A stretch of DNA of 22,064 bases, taken from contig NZ_JARWGJ010000195.1 of the NCBI RefSeq assembly GCF_040409695.1, positions 1-22,064 of the forward strand, read 5' to 3'. A model generated the notes under the pieces. The model was not told where the DNA came from, did not search any database, and was given only the letters and a program-made list of their open reading frames with translations. Position 1 is the stretch's first letter; every line of letters starts with the position of its first letter. Positions 1 through 6,269 of this stretch are shown here, in pieces. The position numbers and the translations under genes were made by a program. The DNA comes from Longimonas sp040409695 (GTDB lineage: Bacteria > Bacteroidota > Rhodothermia > Rhodothermales > Salinibacteraceae).

Positions 1-144
1 CATGCTCATAGAGCGAAGAATACTCAGTTTAGAAATAAGAAATTCGTTGTCGCATTCCACGCGTGTTTTCCCGCAGATGCTGGACTTACACGCGACGTTC
101 TTATCTAATAACCGAAAACCGTGCCAGACTCTACCAACTCTTCT
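1..144. other. Leader region upstream of bshB1
   Basis: No gene is convincing here. The stretch is more A/T-rich than the genes around it and probably carries the bshB1 promoter and leader, but no clear -35/-10 pair stands out. It contains one copy of ATAGAGC (8-14), a heptamer that recurs upstream of efp. A GTG at 121 is in frame with bshB1 and is an alternative start. Confidence 0.4.
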
Positions 145-909
145 ATGCCTCCTACAAACGTTGATGTGCTTGCGCTCGGCGCCCATCCTGATGATGTTGA
201 GCTCTGCGCGGGTGGCATCATGTGTGTACTTAATGAACAGGGCTACACGACTGCCGTGGTAGATTTTACCCGTGGCGAATTAGGATCGCGTGGCACGCCT
301 GAAGGGCGCATGCAGGAAGCTCGTGCTGCAGCGCGCATTATGGGACTCGCAGACCGGTCGAACCTTGGGCTCCCTGATGGTAACATTGAGAACACGCCTC
401 AAACGCGCCGCCTTCTCATTGAGCAGATTCGCCGGTATCGTCCTAAGATTGTGCTTCTCAACGCGCCGGAATGCCGCCACCCTGACCATTGCGCGGCTGC
501 CGAGTTGGCTACAGATGCCCTCTACTACAGCGGCTTGCGCAAGATTGAAACGAACGGACCTGATGGAGATGAGCAGGCGCCGTGGCGCCCCCACCATATC
601 TTGCACTACATGCAGGCTGTTCCCTTTGACCCTACGTTCGTGGTCGACGTGTCGAGCGTGTGGGAGCGGCGCATCGACGCTCTCCAAGCCTTTGAGTCGC
701 AGTTTTACAACCCGGAGTACGAGGCCGGCTCCGATGAACCGGAGACCTATGTATCGAACCCAGCGTTTTTTAAATGGGTGGAGGCTCGGGCCCGCACCTA
801 TGGCTATCGCATTGGGGCCACGTATGGAGAACCGCTGCTTTACTACCAGGGCCCGGTCGGCGTACGTGACTTACCGGAGGCGCTGTCTATAGAACGCCCG
901 TTCCGGTAA
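145..909 (+). CDS. bshB1: Bacillithiol biosynthesis deacetylase BshB1 (LmbE/PIG-L family)
   Basis: This is a zinc-dependent N-deacetylase expected to remove the acetyl group from GlcNAc-malate in bacillithiol synthesis, in the cytoplasm. The N-terminal AHPDDVE motif (residues 13-19) and the later HPDH (112-115) supply the usual metal ligands and catalytic aspartate of the LmbE/PIG-L fold. The TRGELGSRGT segment followed by LGLPDG is typical of the BshB1 subgroup rather than of mycothiol or GlcNAc-PI deacetylases. ATG 145 gives 254 residues, close to the family length; the upstream in-frame GTG at 121 would add eight residues without conserved sequence. The other bacillithiol genes (bshA, bshC) are not in the window. 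A terminator-like hairpin lies about 70 nt downstream, so the gene is probably monocistronic or the last of its unit. The family call is firm; the exact substrate rests on family knowledge. Confidence 0.9.
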   Translation: MPPTNVDVLALGAHPDDVELCAGGIMCVLNEQGYTTAVVDFTRGELGSRGTPEGRMQEARAAARIMGLADRSNLGLPDGNIENTPQTRRLLIEQIRRYRPKIVLLNAPECRHPDHCAAAELATDALYYSGLRKIETNGPDGDEQAPWRPHHILHYMQAVPFDPTFVVDVSSVWERRIDALQAFESQFYNPEYEAGSDEPETYVSNPAFFKWVEARARTYGYRIGATYGEPLLYYQGPVGVRDLPEALSIERPFR

Positions 910-975
910 GCCTACCCGTACCATCAGCACGTTTCATCGCTGCAAAGAGCTCCGGGGCATCGCTGCAACTGTCCC

Positions 976-1012
976 GGTCGTTTAGCTGGAGTAGCCCTAC
1001 TCGACCCTTTTT
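976..1012 (+). terminator. Probable Rho-independent terminator of bshB1
   Basis: GAGTAG (989-994) and CTACTC (997-1002) form a tight hairpin. It can be extended across a bulge by GGTC (976-979) pairing with GACC (1003-1006). A run of five T follows at 1008-1012. It lies about 70 nt after the bshB1 stop in the right orientation. The stem is short and bulged, so efficiency is uncertain. Confidence 0.45.
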
Positions 1013-1111
1013 CCTGTCCCAGCTTTGCAGGTCTTGCTGCCTAAGGGACAGCAAAAGGGCGTGAATTGCCCTGCCTGCTCCAGAGGCCAAGCGCTTCTCT
1101 ATGGCCCTCGC

Positions 1112-1126
1112 GCAACAATTTGTTGC
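1112..1126. repeat. Perfect 15-nt palindrome within a shared upstream element
   Basis: GCAACAA, a central T, then TTGTTGC form a perfect 7+1+7 palindrome. It lies 39 nt before the TTGACA box of the efp promoter. It is part of a longer element (1111-1129) that is almost identical to 11827-11845 upstream of the lipoprotein gene. A binding site for a dimeric regulator or a UP-like element are possible readings; neither is proven. Confidence 0.45.
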
Positions 1127-1164
1127 CTACTCTACTTATAGCTCTGATGCATACCTGCAACAGA

Positions 1165-1194
1165 TTGACACAAAGGGCTGCTGTGCTCTATATT
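1165..1194 (+). promoter_or_regulatory. Consensus-like sigma-70 promoter upstream of efp
   Basis: TTGACA (1165-1170), an 18-nt spacer and TATATT (1189-1194) match the general housekeeping promoter pattern. A start site near 1201 would leave a leader of about 135 nt before efp. Many Bacteroidota use a different -33/-7 pattern, so the match is notable. The -10 box overlaps one of three ATAGAGC repeats, which would allow repression. Confidence 0.5.
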
Positions 1195-1241
1195 GCGCTT
1201 GGCTGCCTTCATGCATAGAGCAGCCTCTATGATAGAGCAGC
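1184..1241. repeat. Three ATAGAGCA boxes in the efp leader (one inverted, two direct)
   Basis: TGCTCTAT (1184-1191, overlapping the -10 box) is the exact reverse complement of ATAGAGCA at 1215-1222 and again at 1232-1239. The two direct copies share the decamer ATAGAGCAGC and start 17 nt apart. The inverted copy can pair with either direct copy, so two alternative stems exist on paper. They may be operator half-sites rather than RNA structure, because the first arm would lie upstream of the predicted start site. Confidence 0.45.
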
Positions 1242-1335
1242 ACATAACGCTTTCCGTAGGACAGTTTTATCTGCGCAGCGAGCGCATTCTGTGTGCAGGC
1301 CGCTCGCCAGTTTTCGGTAACTGATAGCTAACTCC

Positions 1336-1905
1336 ATGACAAGTACAAGTGACTTTCGCAACGGCCTTACGTTCATCTGGAAAAATGATCTATGGCAGAT
1401 CGTCGACTTCCTTCACGTGAAGCCTGGCAAGGGCGGCGCCTTTGTGCGCACTACGCTTAAAAACGTGCGCGACGGCCGCGAACTTGATAACACCTTCCGT
1501 GCCGGTGAAAAGGTCGAAGAGGTGCGTGTAGAAAAGCGCACGCACCAGTTTCTCTATGAAGACGACCTCGGCCTGCACTTCATGAATACGGAAACGTATG
1601 AGCAGTTTTCAATTCCTCCTGAGCGTATAGAAGGACGCGAGTATTTGAAGGAGGGTGCTGAAGTTGATATCCTGTTTCGCACCGACACGGAGGAGCCGCT
1701 GCGTACCGATCTTCCCCAGAAGATGGACCTGGAGGTTGTTGAAACCACTCCGGGTGTAAAGGGCAACACAGCACAAGGCGGCTCCAAACCGGCTACACTG
1801 GAAAGCGGTGCCGTAGTCGACGTGCCGCTTTTCATCAACGAAGGCGATCGCGTGCGCGTTAACACTCAGACCGGCGAATACGAAACACGTGTAGAGTCGG
1901 CCTAA
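1336..1905 (+). CDS. efp: Translation elongation factor P
   Basis: EF-P binds between the ribosomal P and E sites and rescues ribosomes stalled on consecutive prolines. The 189-residue length matches the family (about 185-190), with an N-terminal KOW-like domain and two OB-fold domains. The loop that reaches the peptidyl-transferase centre reads VKPGKGGAF, with lysine 32 at the tip, so this is a lysine-type EF-P; whether it is modified cannot be seen, and no epmA/epmB is present here. The C-terminal GDRVRVNTQTGEYETRV segment is the usual end. ATG 1336 has no Shine-Dalgarno sequence. A GTTT tetramer lies 26 nt before the start, as it does for accB, accC and gcvH. The accB-accC genes follow in the same direction, an order common in bacteria. 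Confidence 0.97.
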   Translation: MTSTSDFRNGLTFIWKNDLWQIVDFLHVKPGKGGAFVRTTLKNVRDGRELDNTFRAGEKVEEVRVEKRTHQFLYEDDLGLHFMNTETYEQFSIPPERIEGREYLKEGAEVDILFRTDTEEPLRTDLPQKMDLEVVETTPGVKGNTAQGGSKPATLESGAVVDVPLFINEGDRVRVNTQTGEYETRVESA

Positions 1906-1911
1906 AACATA

Positions 1912-1930
1912 CACAGGCACCCCGCCTGTG
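1912..1930 (+). terminator. Stem-loop just after efp
   Basis: CACAGGC (1912-1918), a 5-nt loop and GCCTGTG (1924-1930) form a perfect 7-bp stem six nucleotides after the efp stop. No T-run follows immediately; the nearest is at 1975-1980. It may be a weak terminator or an mRNA-end stabiliser that separates efp from accB. Confidence 0.4.
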
Positions 1931-2040
1931 CTGGAACGCTCAAGACGTGTGGATGCTTTGCCTCCGTACGCTCCTTTTTTACATGCGGTGCCTCCAAGGC
2001 TCGTATGATTTTTCGTTTGTCTCATCCAGCCTCAAAACGC

Positions 2041-2610
2041 ATGAAACTGTCCAAGATTCAAGAGCTGCTTCAGATGGTTGCCGAAAGCGGCGTCTCCGAA
2101 GTTGAAGTAGAGGAAGACGACTTCAAGATTACGATTCGCCAGAATGCCCCGACGGTTATGATGCAGCCGTCGTACAACCCGCCGATGCACTCGTACGGCC
2201 CCCCGCAGCCCTATGGCGCAGCTCCACAGCCGTATGGACAGCAGTCTCCACAGCCGCAACAGCCTGCTCCTGCTCCTGCAAGCGCTTCCTCAGCGCCTGC
2301 GTCTACGAAAGAGGCACCTGCTTCGCCAGACCCCGCTACAGGCGAAGATAGCGACGAGCTCGGTGCGAATGAGGTGCTCGTTAAAGCGCCCATCGTAGGC
2401 ACCTTCTACCGGGCGCCATCGCCCGACTCAGATCCGTTCGTCGAAGAGGGCGACCGCGTTGGAGAAGGCGAAGTGCTCTGCATCATCGAGGCAATGAAGC
2501 TGATGAACGAGATCGAATGCGAGCAGCCCGGCGTTATCAAGGAGATTCTCGTTGAAGACGCCGAACCGGTCGAGTTTGACCAGCCGCTCTTTATCGTCGA
2601 CCAGAGTTAG
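2041..2610 (+). CDS. accB: Biotin carboxyl carrier protein of acetyl-CoA carboxylase
   Basis: This subunit carries the biotin that AccC carboxylates before the carboxyl group passes to acetyl-CoA, giving malonyl-CoA for fatty acid synthesis. The start MKLSKIQELL at ATG 2041 matches the family N-terminus; an in-frame ATG at 2005 would add twelve unrelated residues. Residues 1-35 form the N-terminal helical/strand segment. A long Pro/Gln/Ala/Tyr linker follows (about 38-105) with PYG repeats and two diproline pairs. The C-terminal biotinyl domain has EAMKLMNEIE, with lysine 153 as the biotinylation site. The length (189) is slightly above the usual 150-170 because of the linker. accC follows after 132 nt; accA/accD are not in the window. 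Confidence 0.96.
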   Translation: MKLSKIQELLQMVAESGVSEVEVEEDDFKITIRQNAPTVMMQPSYNPPMHSYGPPQPYGAAPQPYGQQSPQPQQPAPAPASASSAPASTKEAPASPDPATGEDSDELGANEVLVKAPIVGTFYRAPSPDSDPFVEEGDRVGEGEVLCIIEAMKLMNEIECEQPGVIKEILVEDAEPVEFDQPLFIVDQS

Positions 2611-2716
2611 GCGACCGGCTCCCCGCACGCTCTCTTGCCTGTTTGCATGCCTCTCTGCCTCTACCTTGCATGCGGGCAGTTCGTGCTTGGACTTCTGCCC
2701 TTGCTCTTCGATCGTT

Positions 2717-2727
2717 GTTTCACCTGA
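2717..2727 (+). promoter_or_regulatory. Leader 11-mer 26 nt before accC, shared with gcvH
   Basis: GTTTCACCTGA starts exactly 26 nt before the accC TTG start. The identical 11-mer starts exactly 26 nt before the gcvH ATG (4163-4173). The fixed distance supports the TTG as the true start and suggests a promoter or translation-related element. Its function is unknown. Confidence 0.45.
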
Positions 2728-2742
2728 CCCCCGCCAGCCGTT

Positions 2743-4086
2743 TTGAAGAAAGTACTGATCGCCAATCGCGGCGAAATTGCCCTTCGCATTATCCGCACCT
2801 GTCATGAGATGGGCCTCCGCACGGTCGCCGTATACTCGACGGCCGATGCCGACTCGCTTCACGTGCGGTTTGCTGATGAAGCCGTATGCATCGGACCGCC
2901 GGCCTCTGGAGAGAGCTACCTGCGGCCTGATCGGCTCATCGCAGCCGCCGAAGTGACCGGAGCCGACGCTGTCCACCCCGGCTATGGCTTCCTTTCCGAA
3001 AACGCTGAGTTCAGTCAGATCTGCTCTGATCATGACCTCACGTTTATTGGCCCCTCGCCCGAGACCATCCGGCTCATGGGGGAGAAAAGCCGCGCGAAAG
3101 AGACGATGGCCGAAGCCGGCGTGCCTGTCGTGCCAGGATCCGATGGCATCGTTGCCTCGATGGATGAGGGCAAGCGTATTGCCGATGAGATCGGATACCC
3201 GGTCATGGTAAAAGCCAGCGCCGGCGGGGGCGGACGCGGAATGCGCCTCGTGCATAAAGCCGAAGACTTCGAGCAGCTCTACGAGGGCGCTCGCTCCGAA
3301 GCCGACGCGGCCTTTGGCAACCCGGCCATATACATCGAGAAGTGCGTCGTGCAGCCGCGCCACATCGAAATCCAACTGGTCGGCGACGGCCAAGGCAACG
3401 TTATGCACTACGGTGAGCGCGAGTGCTCCATCCAGCGCCGCCACCAGAAACTGCTTGAGGAGGCCCCCTCCCCGGTCATGGATGAAGACCTGCGCCACCG
3501 CATGGGCGAAGCCGCCATCCGGGGAGCATCTTCCATTAACTACGAGGGCGCTGGCACCATCGAATTCCTGGTGGATGCAGAAAAGAATTTCTACTTCATG
3601 GAAATGAACACGCGCATCCAGGTTGAACACCCCGTGACTGAAGAGGTCACCGGCTGTGACCTGATCGAGCATCAGATTCGGGTCGCCATGGGCGAAACGG
3701 TGACGCGTACCGAGCTTCCGATCAACGGCCATTCAATCGAGTGTCGCATCAACGCGGAAGACCCGGCGCGTAAGTTCAGCCCTTCGCCGGGTACGATTAC
3801 CGCCTTTCACCAGCCCGGCGGACTCGGCGTACGGGTGGATACGCACGCGTATACAGGCTACCGCATCCCACCCAACTACGACTCGATGATCGCCAAGCTG
3901 ATCGTACATGGCGACACCCGCGAACGCGCCATCAGGCGGATGAAGCGCGCACTTGACGAGTTCGTCATCGAGGGCGTAAAGACAACGATTCCCTTCCATC
4001 AACAGCTGATGGAGAACGCTGACTTCCAAGCAGGCACCTTCGACACGCAGTTTATGGAGTCATTCACGTACACCCCGCCTGAGTAA
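2743..4086 (+). CDS. accC: Acetyl-CoA carboxylase, biotin carboxylase subunit
   Basis: AccC is an ATP-grasp enzyme that carboxylates the biotin on AccB using bicarbonate and ATP. The 447-residue length is normal. Visible features in order are the N-terminal biotin-carboxylase domain beginning KKVLIANRGEIA, the ATP-binding KASAGGGGRGMR (lysine 157 and the glycine loop 161-166), and EMNTRIQVEHPVTE with glutamate 287 and arginine 291 in the active site. The C-terminal biotin-carboxylase domain includes the GYRIPPNYDSMIAKL segment. The start is TTG 2743: the conserved N-terminus begins there, there is no nearby ATG, and a leader 11-mer shared with gcvH lies at the same distance. No Shine-Dalgarno sequence is present. 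It probably works with accB just upstream, although the 132-nt spacer leaves room for a separate promoter. Confidence 0.97.
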   Translation: MKKVLIANRGEIALRIIRTCHEMGLRTVAVYSTADADSLHVRFADEAVCIGPPASGESYLRPDRLIAAAEVTGADAVHPGYGFLSENAEFSQICSDHDLTFIGPSPETIRLMGEKSRAKETMAEAGVPVVPGSDGIVASMDEGKRIADEIGYPVMVKASAGGGGRGMRLVHKAEDFEQLYEGARSEADAAFGNPAIYIEKCVVQPRHIEIQLVGDGQGNVMHYGERECSIQRRHQKLLEEAPSPVMDEDLRHRMGEAAIRGASSINYEGAGTIEFLVDAEKNFYFMEMNTRIQVEHPVTEEVTGCDLIEHQIRVAMGETVTRTELPINGHSIECRINAEDPARKFSPSPGTITAFHQPGGLGVRVDTHAYTGYRIPPNYDSMIAKLIVHGDTRERAIRRMKRALDEFVIEGVKTTIPFHQQLMENADFQAGTFDTQFMESFTYTPPE

Positions 4087-4162
4087 TCCCCCGCTTATCC
4101 GTTTCAGGGCCCGCCCTCGCATGCGACATACGTTCGCCCATACGAGATACCGCAGGTCCTCC

Positions 4163-4173
4163 GTTTCACCTGA
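4163..4173 (+). promoter_or_regulatory. Leader 11-mer 26 nt before gcvH, shared with accC
   Basis: GTTTCACCTGA starts exactly 26 nt upstream of the gcvH ATG, identical in sequence and distance to the copy before accC. The rest of both leaders is pyrimidine-rich and only loosely similar. The element could be promoter DNA near the transcription start, or a leader feature acting in translation. Confidence 0.45.
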
Positions 4174-4188
4174 ACCTTCCCTCCTGTT

Positions 4189-4566
4189 ATGAGCTACCCC
4201 AGCGACCTGTACTACACGCAAGATCACGAATGGCTGCGCGTTGAAGACGACGGCACCGCCACCGTCGGCATTACCGACTTTGCCGAGGGCGAATTGGGCG
4301 ACATTGTGTTCGTTGAGCTTGAGCCCGAAGGCACTACGCTCTCCGCCGGTGATGTATACGGCACGGTAGAAGCCGTGAAGACTGTCTCCGAACTTTACAT
4401 GCCGGTTTCAGGCACGATCACCGACGTCAACATTAGTCTGGAAGATGCACCGGAGCAGGTAAACGAAGATCCGTATGGCGACGGCTGGATGATCGTTATC
4501 GAGATGGAAGACGAGACCGAACTCGACGACCTGCTCGATGCCGAAGCGTACACCGACGTTGCGTAA
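4189..4566 (+). CDS. gcvH: Glycine cleavage system H protein
   Basis: GcvH is the lipoyl carrier that shuttles the aminomethyl group among the P, T and L proteins of glycine cleavage. The 125-residue length fits. The HEWLRVEDDGTATVGITDFA N-terminal signature and the lipoyl site GTVEAVKTVSE with lysine 64 are clear, followed by the usual SGTITDVN and DGWMIVIEM segments. The protein is very acidic, in keeping with a halophilic host. The P, T and L genes are not in the window, so the gene is detached from the rest of its system. The 102-nt spacer before it carries the leader element shared with accC. Confidence 0.96.
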   Translation: MSYPSDLYYTQDHEWLRVEDDGTATVGITDFAEGELGDIVFVELEPEGTTLSAGDVYGTVEAVKTVSELYMPVSGTITDVNISLEDAPEQVNEDPYGDGWMIVIEMEDETELDDLLDAEAYTDVA

Positions 4567-4573
4567 CGTCGTG

Positions 4574-4603
4574 CTGTCGTCTTTCTCTGTCGTCTTTCTC
4601 TGT
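4574..4603. repeat. 13-bp tandem duplication between gcvH and guaA
   Basis: CTGTCGTCTTTCT occurs twice head to tail (4574-4586, 4587-4599), followed by a partial third unit CTGT (4600-4603). It fills most of the 53-nt spacer and ends 17 nt before the guaA ATG. The unit is pyrimidine-rich. It probably arose by slippage; unit number could alter the guaA leader. Confidence 0.75.
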
Positions 4604-4619
4604 TTGTGCCCTGTATCGC

Positions 4620-6200
4620 ATGACTGACGAACGCATTCTTATTGTCGACTTCGGGTCACAGTACACGCAGCTCATTGCCCGCCGCGTCCGCGAGGCCGGG
4701 GTGTACTCCGAGATCCATCCTTGCACGCGTTCCACCGAAGAGCTCGCTGCGCTGAACCCGAACGGCGTCATCCTTTCAGGCGGGCCCTGCTCGGTGTACG
4801 ATGACCATGCCCCCGACCTCGACCCCGACCTGCTTCGGCTTACGCACCCCGATGGCACCCCCGTGCCCGTACTGGGCATCTGCTATGGACTGCAGTCGAT
4901 CGCTTACATCGGAGGCGGAGCCGTAGAGGGCGCAGACCGACGCGAGTTTGGGCGGGCTACGCTGCGCATCCCCGAAAACCACCGTACCGATCCGCTCCTG
5001 AAGGGCGTTCCCGACGGGTCGACCGTCTGGATGAGCCATGGCGACCACCTCACGGCGCTTCCCGACGGCTACACCGTCATTGCGCAGACCGAGAACGCCC
5101 CCATCGCAGCGGTCCGGCATACCGACCGGCCCCACTTTGGCGTGCAGTTTCACCCCGAAGTGGTGCACACCGACTACGGCGCGCAGCTGCTTGAAAACTT
5201 TGCGCTCACCATCTGCGGATGCAGCGGCACCTGGTCGCCCGCATCGTTTGTGGAAACCCAGGTTGCTTCTCTCCGTGAAGCCGTTGGCGATCAGCACGTC
5301 ATTCTTGGACTCTCGGGCGGGGTCGACTCGTCGGTTGCTGCAGCGCTGCTGCACAAGGCAATCGGCGACCAGCTGCACTGCATTTTTGTCAACAACGGAT
5401 TGCTGCGCAAAGGCGAGTGGACCCAGGTGCAGGACACCTTCCGCGGTCATTTTGATATGGACTTGCGTGCTGTAGATGCCACCAGCCGGTTTCTTGATGC
5501 TCTGGAGGGCATCGACGACCCCGAGGAGAAGCGCGTGCGCATCGGCAATACGTTCATCGACGTGTTCACCGAAGAAACCGACGCGCTCACCGAAGACCTC
5601 GGCACCCGCCCGACGTTCCTCGCTCAGGGCACGCTCTACCCCGACGTTATCGAAAGCGTCTCGTTTAAGGGCCCCTCGGCCACGATCAAAACTCACCACA
5701 ACGTGGGCGGCCTCCCCGAGGAGCTTGATTTTGAGCTGCTGGAGCCGTTTCGTGAGCTCTTTAAGGATGAAGTACGTGCTATTGGAGAGCTTCTGGGCGT
5801 TCCGGAGGCTATCGTAAACCGACATCCTTTTCCGGGTCCCGGTCTGGCGATCCGCATTATGGGCGCTGTTACGCCCGAACGGCTGGCTATTGTTCGCGCC
5901 GCTGACGCCATCTTTATCGAGGAGCTACGGGCCCGCGGCCTGTATAACGACGTATGGCAAGCCCTTGCGGTGCTGCTCCCCGTGCAAACAGTGGGCGTTA
6001 TGGGCGACGAGCGCACCTACGAGCACGTCTGTGCCTTGCGTGCCGTAACCAGCGTCGATGGGATGACTGCCGACTGGGCCCACCTCCCGCATGACATGCT
6101 CGGGCACACAGCAAACCGCATCGTGAACGAGGTGCGCGGCATCAACCGGGCCACGTACGATATTACCTCCAAGCCGCCGGGTACCATCGAATGGGAGTAG
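4620..6200 (+). CDS. guaA: GMP synthase (glutamine-hydrolysing)
   Basis: GuaA converts XMP to GMP using ATP and ammonia from glutamine. The N-terminal class I amidotransferase domain opens with DFGSQYTQLIARRVRE and has the nucleophile cysteine 88 in GICYGLQ, with histidine 178 and glutamate 180 in HPEVVHT completing the triad. The ATP-pyrophosphatase domain has the P-loop LSGGVDSS (231-238). The C-terminal dimerisation domain has FPGPGLAIRIMG and ends in the conserved SKPPGTIEWE. The length (526) equals that of well-studied homologues. ATG 4620 has no Shine-Dalgarno sequence. The gene may be read together with gcvH, but the products are functionally unrelated. Confidence 0.98.
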   Translation: MTDERILIVDFGSQYTQLIARRVREAGVYSEIHPCTRSTEELAALNPNGVILSGGPCSVYDDHAPDLDPDLLRLTHPDGTPVPVLGICYGLQSIAYIGGGAVEGADRREFGRATLRIPENHRTDPLLKGVPDGSTVWMSHGDHLTALPDGYTVIAQTENAPIAAVRHTDRPHFGVQFHPEVVHTDYGAQLLENFALTICGCSGTWSPASFVETQVASLREAVGDQHVILGLSGGVDSSVAAALLHKAIGDQLHCIFVNNGLLRKGEWTQVQDTFRGHFDMDLRAVDATSRFLDALEGIDDPEEKRVRIGNTFIDVFTEETDALTEDLGTRPTFLAQGTLYPDVIESVSFKGPSATIKTHHNVGGLPEELDFELLEPFRELFKDEVRAIGELLGVPEAIVNRHPFPGPGLAIRIMGAVTPERLAIVRAADAIFIEELRARGLYNDVWQALAVLLPVQTVGVMGDERTYEHVCALRAVTSVDGMTADWAHLPHDMLGHTANRIVNEVRGINRATYDITSKPPGTIEWE

Positions 6201-6269
6201 CCGGTTCTCGGGCTTGTCCCCGACGCTTCTGCTCCACCGTATTGCTGATCACCGACCGTATCTGAACTT

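Larger units (their letters stand above)
910..1335. other. 426-nt intergenic region between bshB1 and efp
   Basis: No credible gene is seen. In order it holds an 11-bp direct repeat CATCGCTGCAA (935-945 and 958-968), a terminator-like hairpin (976-1012), a perfect 15-nt palindrome (1112-1126), a consensus-like promoter (1165-1194) and repeated ATAGAGCA boxes (1184-1241). This density of signals suggests that efp expression is controlled from here. A 67-codon minus-strand frame across 887-1090 has no recognisable features and was rejected. Confidence 0.6.

Noticed and set aside
2428..3732. 434-codon open frame on the minus strand opposite accB/accC
   Set aside because: It lies wholly antisense to accB/accC with strong motif support, has no recognisable domain, and its His/Val/Asp/Gly-rich composition is that of an antisense shadow in a GC-rich gene.
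4776..5825. 349-codon minus-strand frame opposite guaA
   Set aside because: It overlaps the firmly identified GMP synthase and shows no family features.
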